Source: Rhizobium mayense
GTDB taxonomy: Bacteria; Pseudomonadota; Alphaproteobacteria; Rhizobiales; Rhizobiaceae
Length of the DNA: 64,000 nucleotides
Direction: 5' to 3'
NCBI RefSeq assembly: GCF_030272705.1
Contig: NZ_JARFYM010000033.1
Coordinates: 62,001 to 126,000 of the forward strand
A model generated the notes under the pieces. It had not been told where the DNA came from and made no database searches. It worked only from the letters and a program-made list of their open reading frames with translations. Of the stretch, positions 59,826 through 64,000 are shown one piece after another. The position numbers were made by a program, and so were the translations under genes. Each line of letters starts with the position of its first letter. Within the stretch, counting starts at the first letter, position 1.

Positions 59826-61408
59826 GCCTGCGGCCCCTTTGTGTCCTTTGGTCGATGGCCGCGGCGCGAGCGGCCGCGCCGCCACACACCGTCATCCGCC
59901 ATCATGTCGGTAAGCAGTCCTTCGCGCAGGCCGCGATCGGCAACGCGCATGCGCGGGCTAGGCCAGCGGCGGCGGATCGCCTCGAGAATGGCACAGCCCG
60001 CCAATACGAGATCGGCGCGGTCCGGCCCGATGCAGGGGTTGGACGCGCGACCGGCAAAGTCCCAGGAAAGCAGCTTCGCCTGCATTGCCGTCACTTCGTC
60101 GTCGGACAGCCAGACGCCATCGACGCGGCGCCGGTCGTAACGCGGCAGATCGAGATGGACGCCGGCAAGTGTCGTCACGGTGCCGGACGTGCCGATCAGA
60201 TGGAAATCGCTGCTGTCGCGGGCAGCCCCCTGTACCGGAGGGCAATCGAAGCGTTCGAGCATGCCTGCGACCTCGCGCACCATGGTCTCGAACAGTTCCG
60301 GCGTCACGTCGCGGCCGCCATGGCGTTCTGAGAGCGTCACGACGCCAACCGGCAGCGAGGTCCAATGCGTGATGTGATTGGCAAGCCGACTGGAGCGGTT
60401 TTCGCCAATGCGGATGACAGCGATTTCCGAAGAGCCGCCGCCGATATCGAAGAGCACAACCGAGCGCGCCTCGGGACCGACCAGCGACGAGCATCCCGAG
60501 ACGGCAAGCCGCGCCTCCGTCTCGCGATCAATGATTTCGAGCCGCAGGCCGGTCTCTTCCGTGACACGGGCGAGGAAGGTCTCGCCATTTTCCGCCGCAC
60601 GGCAGGCTTCGGTTGCGATCAGCCGCATACGGCGGATCTCGCGGGTCTTCAGCTTGCCGGCGCAGATGCGCAGGGCCTCGACAGCGCGGTCCATGGCATC
60701 GCTTGAGAGCCGGCCGCTGGCGCCAAGCCCCTCGCCAAGACGGACGATGCGGGAAAACGCGTCAACGACGCGGAACTGGCCGGGACGTGTCGGCTGCGCG
60801 ATCAGCAGGCGGCAGTTGTTGGTGCCGAGATCGAGCGCCGCGTAGAGATCGACCGGACGAGAATCGCCATCGGCGTGATGATGCGGCGCTTGGCCGTCGC
60901 GGCGTTGCGGCGAATACCGATCAGGATGATGATCATTGTGAGCGGGAGCACGTTCTGCCTCGACATTAGCGGCGGGGGCGACGATCTGTGGCGTCTTTTC
61001 ATGCACCAGCGGGCGGCCCTGCAGACCGCGCTTACTGCGGTGCTTGCGTCTGTTCTTGCCATTCTTGTGCGACGGCGCATGGCCGTGCTCAGCTGCGGCG
61101 CGCTGCTCCTGCGCGGCGGAAGCCTGTTGCTGTTGTGCTGGGGAAGCATGCTGCGCGCCATCATGCGCTCCGCCGTGAGAACGGCGGCGGCGCTTGCGCT
61201 TCTTGGCCGGAGAACCGGCGTCGTTATCTATTGGGCGTATCGCCACCGGACTGGACGTACCGGTCTGGTTGGCCTCCGCAGAATAAGCGTTCGGGCGGGC
61301 GTGACCGCCACGCTTACGCTTAGCGCGCCGGGAGGATTTACCCTTCCTGCGCTCTGCTACCGACGCCCCGTCTGCCTGCGGCATTTTGCCGCTGTCGGGG
61401 TCACTCAC
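59822..61408 (-). CDS. Ppx/GppA-family phosphatase with long disordered N-terminal extension
   Basis: A 528-residue protein. Residues about 190-500 are the Ppx/GppA domain of actin-like fold: ALDLGTNNCRLLIA (phosphate 1), ATEACRAAENGETFLARV, DIGGGSSEIAVI (phosphate 2) and LIGTSGTVTTLAGV. Such enzymes hydrolyse polyphosphate or pppGpp. The first about 190 residues are rich in Lys, Arg, His, Gln and Ser (RRAKRKRGGHARP; KKRKRRRRSHGG; HKNGKNRRKHRSKRG) with no domain pattern, likely disordered and possibly nucleic-acid or polyphosphate binding (inference). Normal Ppx lacks this. rlmE follows directly. Confidence 0.85.
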   Translation of the reverse strand: MSDPDSGKMPQADGASVAERRKGKSSRRAKRKRGGHARPNAYSAEANQTGTSSPVAIRPIDNDAGSPAKKRKRRRRSHGGAHDGAQHASPAQQQQASAAQEQRAAAEHGHAPSHKNGKNRRKHRSKRGLQGRPLVHEKTPQIVAPAANVEAERAPAHNDHHPDRYSPQRRDGQAPHHHADGDSRPVDLYAALDLGTNNCRLLIAQPTRPGQFRVVDAFSRIVRLGEGLGASGRLSSDAMDRAVEALRICAGKLKTREIRRMRLIATEACRAAENGETFLARVTEETGLRLEIIDRETEARLAVSGCSSLVGPEARSVVLFDIGGGSSEIAVIRIGENRSSRLANHITHWTSLPVGVVTLSERHGGRDVTPELFETMVREVAGMLERFDCPPVQGAARDSSDFHLIGTSGTVTTLAGVHLDLPRYDRRRVDGVWLSDDEVTAMQAKLLSWDFAGRASNPCIGPDRADLVLAGCAILEAIRRRWPSPRMRVADRGLREGLLTDMMADDGVWRRGRSRRGHRPKDTKGPQA

Positions 61409-61570
61409 GTATCTTTTCCACCGCGCCGCGCAAGGCCGAGAGGCATGCTGCAGGCGCTCGTTTGATTTTCGTTGGGTGGAGAATATCAGGAGGATGAGTT
61501 TTCGCCAAATTCTTTTTGAATTGGACGATTTGCGGGAGTTAACCCCTCCCGTTGGAGAGAAGGCTCAATC

Positions 61571-62392
61571 TCAAACCGCCAGGCTTTCCCGAACACTATC
61601 CGCCAGCGTCTTCATCCGGTCGATCGGCGAATGGCCGATCAGCATGAAGGCGTGGGTGGCATTCGACCAGTAGACGACGTTCAAGCCGCGGCGGTTTTCC
61701 ATGTCTGGCGCCGAAGCGCCCTGGTTCGAGGGAATGATGCAAAGCGCCATCGGTCCGCTTTCGGGATCGAGATAGGCGATCTGCGCCAAAGGTTTGCTGT
61801 CATAATTCAGGACCTGGGCGCGTTTGAAATCGACGCCCGGTATCGCGACAGTTTCGGGCGTCAGTGCGAGGCCCAGTTTCGAGCCGACTTCGCTCAATTG
61901 CGCGGCCTGCTCAGCATGATCGCCGGCCGGCGCGCTCAGCGTGTCCGGCGTATAGAGCGAAAGATATTCGGCGACCACGGCGCGCCACTCGTTCCCCTCG
62001 TCCGGCTTGGCAAGACGATGGCTGATGCCGATCGCGGCGCGGTCGATGGCGATGCCCACGACCAGGCAGGCAGCGATCGCCGAGAGGAAGCCGCGGCGGC
62101 TGATACCGGAAACGGCCCTGTTCTGCTCCGTTGCGGAATTCTGCTCCTTTGTGGAAGGGATGGCGGCAAGCATGGCGTCCAGCTTGGCGCTTGGGGCGGC
62201 GGCAAGCATGGGTTCGAATGCCTCACGGAAAGGCAGATCGCTGCGCGACAGGAAATCGAAGCGCTCCGCCACTCGGGCATCGCCAGCGATCAGCTTTTCT
62301 ATGCTGTCGCGCTCGGCCGTCTCCAACTCGCCGTCGATATAGGCGGTGAGCAGCTCGTCCGAAGGCATATTGTTCTTTTCCACTTCACTCAT
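61571..62392 (-). CDS. Anti-sigma factor of the ECF sigma
   Basis: A 273-residue membrane-anchored anti-sigma factor. The N-terminal DELLTAYIDGELETAERDSIEKLIAGD (zinc-finger-like anti-sigma start, without the usual Cys/His set) is cytoplasmic. A single membrane segment follows at about residues 105-125 (RRGFLSAIAACLVVGIAIDRAA), and the remainder would be periplasmic. The start at 62392 (MSEVEKNN) is inside the sigma factor's last codons; GGGGA lies 7 nt upstream. Coupled translation with the sigma gene gives balanced amounts. Confidence 0.8.
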   Translation of the reverse strand: MSEVEKNNMPSDELLTAYIDGELETAERDSIEKLIAGDARVAERFDFLSRSDLPFREAFEPMLAAAPSAKLDAMLAAIPSTKEQNSATEQNRAVSGISRRGFLSAIAACLVVGIAIDRAAIGISHRLAKPDEGNEWRAVVAEYLSLYTPDTLSAPAGDHAEQAAQLSEVGSKLGLALTPETVAIPGVDFKRAQVLNYDSKPLAQIAYLDPESGPMALCIIPSNQGASAPDMENRRGLNVVYWSNATHAFMLIGHSPIDRMKTLADSVRESLAV

Positions 62393-63029
62393 TTCCATTC
62401 CCCAGTCGCCCACCCCCAGAACGCCGCGCGCCGTCTACCGATCCCGTGCCGTCGGCAAGCTTTGCACGCGCCGCCGCCAACCGGCTCATCACCGTTCCGA
62501 TCGGCACATCCAAAACCTCGGCCACTTCGCGATAGGACAGCCCTTCGACATAGGCGAGGAATATCGCGGTGCGCTGCGCTTCCGGCAGCGCCTGTACCTG
62601 CTTAAGTACCTGGCCGGCCAGAATATGCGTTTCCGTCTGGCGCGCGCCGTCGAAGACCAACGTCTCGTCGGCATCGACAAAACCTTGACCCATGCGCACC
62701 CGGCGCGAACGGATCTCGTTCAGCCAGATCGAGTGCAGGATCGAAAACAACCATCGATCGAGCCGCGTGCCGGCTGCGAACTGATCAGCCCGTTCCAGCG
62801 CTCTGACGCAAGTCGCCTGCACCAGGTCATCCGCGACGTCGCGTTGGCGCGACAGCACCACGGCATAGCGCCAGAGCCGCGTCAGATGCTGCGACAGACC
62901 CGCCCTGATATCCTCTTCGCTGGCTATGGCACCCTCCGCGAGGTTCGCGTTTTTGGGAATCGCCGGTCTCGCCGGCGGTTCCGATTTTACCCGACTATAA
63001 GCAGAAATTGTGGAATGAGCGACTGACAC
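62385..63029 (-). CDS. ECF (extracytoplasmic function) RNA polymerase sigma factor
   Basis: A 214-residue sigma factor. Region 2 runs LTRLWRYAVVLSRQRDVADDLVQATCVRALERA (about residues 49-81) with RLDRWLFSILHSIWLNEIRSRRV, and region 4 is LPEAQRTAIFLAYVEGLSYREVAEVLDVPIGTVMSRLAAARAKL (about 148-191). The N-terminus (about 38 residues before EEDIRAG) is uncertain; a GTG at 63029 is used and no ATG fits well. The anti-sigma gene overlaps its end. The regulon is unknown; nearby targets may be the TPR gene and its own promoter. Confidence 0.85.
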   Translation of the reverse strand: MSVAHSTISAYSRVKSEPPARPAIPKNANLAEGAIASEEDIRAGLSQHLTRLWRYAVVLSRQRDVADDLVQATCVRALERADQFAAGTRLDRWLFSILHSIWLNEIRSRRVRMGQGFVDADETLVFDGARQTETHILAGQVLKQVQALPEAQRTAIFLAYVEGLSYREVAEVLDVPIGTVMSRLAAARAKLADGTGSVDGARRSGGGRLGNGNE

Positions 63030-63088
63030 TCGGATATCCCTCTCAATGCTGACTGCTTATAGCGACCATCTCCGGTCCGCCGCGGATA

Positions 63089-63631
63089 TCAGAGGCTCGA
63101 CGGATGCTGGATGGCCTGGTTCAGGTCCTGGTATTCCTCGCAGGTAGTGTTGCCGCAGAGCGTCTTGATCGTGCTCAACTGATCCTTGGCGAGGTCGATC
63201 TGACCCTTGATGACATAGGCTTCGCCGAGATATTCGCGAACCAAAGAATACTTCGGGTCCATTGCGACGGACTTCAGGTAATAGGAAATACCTTCATCCG
63301 TGCGGCCGAGCTTGCGTGTGGCGTAGCCGCGATAGTTCAGCGCTTCCGCCGTGTTCGGATTTTGCATGGTGTCGAGAACTTCCAACGCTTCTTCATAGCG
63401 GTGGTCCTTCTTGGCGAGCGAATAAGCATAGTCGGCGCGGTTCTCGTCGGTGATATTGGCGCCCTGCTGCTTTACGCATTTCTTCGTCTTGTTGTCGTAG
63501 ATCTCGCCTTTCCTGCAGGTCGGCGTCGTGCTCGAATTGTCGCCGGCCGCGAAGACGGGAACGGCAAAAGCGCCGAGGACGAGGCCGGCGCCGAGGGCGA
63601 CGGAGGCAAGGCGGAAAGCGGTAGTCGTCAT
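63089..63631 (-). CDS. Secreted TPR-repeat protein
   Basis: A 180-residue periplasmic protein with a signal peptide (MTTTAFRLASVALGAGLVLGAF, cleavage after VFA). A cysteine-containing start (TPTCRKGEIYDNKTKKCVKQQG) is followed by TPR-like helix pairs (ADYAYSLAKKDHRYEEALEVLDTMQ; EALNYRGYATRKLGRTDEGISYYLKSVAMDPKYSLVREYLGEAYVIKGQIDLAKDQLS), ending in a second Cys pair (LCGNTTCEEYQ). AAGGAG lies upstream. It is just upstream of the ECF sigma gene on the same strand, so envelope stress control is a possibility (inference). Confidence 0.85.
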   Translation of the reverse strand: MTTTAFRLASVALGAGLVLGAFAVPVFAAGDNSSTTPTCRKGEIYDNKTKKCVKQQGANITDENRADYAYSLAKKDHRYEEALEVLDTMQNPNTAEALNYRGYATRKLGRTDEGISYYLKSVAMDPKYSLVREYLGEAYVIKGQIDLAKDQLSTIKTLCGNTTCEEYQDLNQAIQHPSSL

Positions 63632-63818
63632 GGGATTGCTCCTTGGCAAATGAACGTTGCGATGGGAGAACACGCCATCCGTTCATTTTATTCGGAGCCA
63701 TCGGATATTTTCCTTGCGTTTGTCCTTGCCACCTGCCGTCACTCTTTCGTGACTGAATAACTCCTGATGCTGGCGTGTTTTCACCTATGTACCCGCCGAG
63801 GGTCGCAAGGAGAAACAA

Positions 63819-64000
63819 GTGACCGATACCGTCAAGCTTCTCAGTCTGGCCGTCGCGACGCCCGACAACGTCATCTATCAATCGGAGGCTGCCGAGACCG
63901 CCGGACGGCTGTTTTCCGATCGTTTCCGCGATTTCAAGCATCTTGCCGGGGTGTTCGAAAACGCCGGCATCCGCAAGCGTTACGTCGCTCGCCCGCTCTC
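63819..64000 (+). CDS. Type III polyketide synthase (chalcone synthase-like), N-terminal part
   Basis: The window ends inside this gene. The visible 60 residues (GTG start with AAGGAG upstream) read LLSLAVATPDNVIYQSEAAETAGRLFSDRF, then LAGVFENAGIRKRYVARPL. The paired VFENAGIRKRY and ARPL elements are characteristic of the N-terminal domain of bacterial type III PKS. The catalytic Cys, His and Asn lie beyond the window. Such enzymes make alkylresorcinol/pyrone-type products. The gene is divergent from the TPR gene. Confidence 0.8.
   Translation, partial: MTDTVKLLSLAVATPDNVIYQSEAAETAGRLFSDRFRDFKHLAGVFENAGIRKRYVARPL

Noticed and set aside
1..64000. tRNA, rRNA, CRISPR arrays, insertion sequences and phage genes.
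   Set aside because: No cloverleaf-like segments, regular spaced repeats, transposase or integrase motifs were recognised. This was by eye; a tRNAscan or ISfinder run could still find something small.

Overview
The window reads as a chromosomal segment of a fast-growing rhizobium (Rhizobiaceae, Rhizobium sensu lato). The reasons are the moderately high GC content, the hisS-hisZ-hisG operon with short-form HisG, a groESL operon with both an RpoH-like promoter and a CIRCE operator, an MctP-like monocarboxylate permease with its DUF3311 partner, a plant-type gshA, an LpxQ-like outer-membrane barrel, and intergenic hairpin repeats of the kind common in rhizobia. Most of it is housekeeping or metabolic chromosome. 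I saw no phage, conjugative element, insertion sequence, CRISPR array, rRNA or tRNA.

Layout. 1-4.7 kb (minus strand): 5' part of ileS, mctP with DUF3311, ribF and a NagD-like HAD phosphatase. 4.9-7.1 kb: groES-groEL, with groEL broken by an apparent 70-nt deletion. 7.4-9.4 kb: a stand-alone PAS-like protein, a glutathione transferase and DoxX. 9.4-12.8 kb: hisS-hisZ-hisG, coupled by 1-bp stop/start overlaps. 12.9-14.4 kb: a 2H phosphoesterase, a small Met/His-rich secreted protein and a DUF305 protein. 14.4-19.8 kb: two LysR genes, each with a divergent partner (YciI; a frameshifted oxidoreductase), an aldo/keto reductase and a HAD hydrolase. 19.8-24.5 kb: tag with a secreted partner, two tandem L,D-transpeptidases, the outer-membrane barrel and a small DUF6881-like protein. 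24.6-30.4 kb: the glycolate oxidase genes glcD-glcE-glcF with a divergent LysR gene, followed by a macro-domain protein. 30.4-34.9 kb: LysR/oxidoreductase and LysR/SAH-hydrolase-like modules. 35.1-41.3 kb: Nudix, Pit phosphate transporter, rsmE, LysE, gshA and DUF937. 41.3-48.5 kb: the decayed 3' end of one epoxide hydrolase next to an intact one, a leader-peptide attenuator upstream of a Bcr/CflA-type pump, DUF899, ABC-F, an alpha/beta hydrolase and DUF1127. 48.6-58.6 kb: LysR, two TetR genes, a Tat-type dienelactone hydrolase, MAPEG, guaB, a tautomerase, VOC and metallo-beta-lactamase proteins and a DHA2-type pump. 58.6-64 kb: VOC, rlmE, an N-terminally extended Ppx/GppA protein, an ECF sigma/anti-sigma pair, a TPR lipoprotein-sized secreted protein and the 5' end of a type III polyketide synthase.

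Most notable: (1) a short Ile/Leu/Val-rich leader ORF with a nested hairpin and a U-tract terminator, placed so that it may be leaderless, ahead of a drug-efflux gene instead of an amino-acid biosynthesis gene; (2) the HrcA/CIRCE-type groEL copy lacking the first part of its apical domain and frameshifted; (3) a SAH-hydrolase-like protein with changed catalytic positions; (4) several well-formed operator-like repeats next to LysR and TetR genes. The groEL and oxidoreductase lesions could be assembly errors, and this is stated in their entries.
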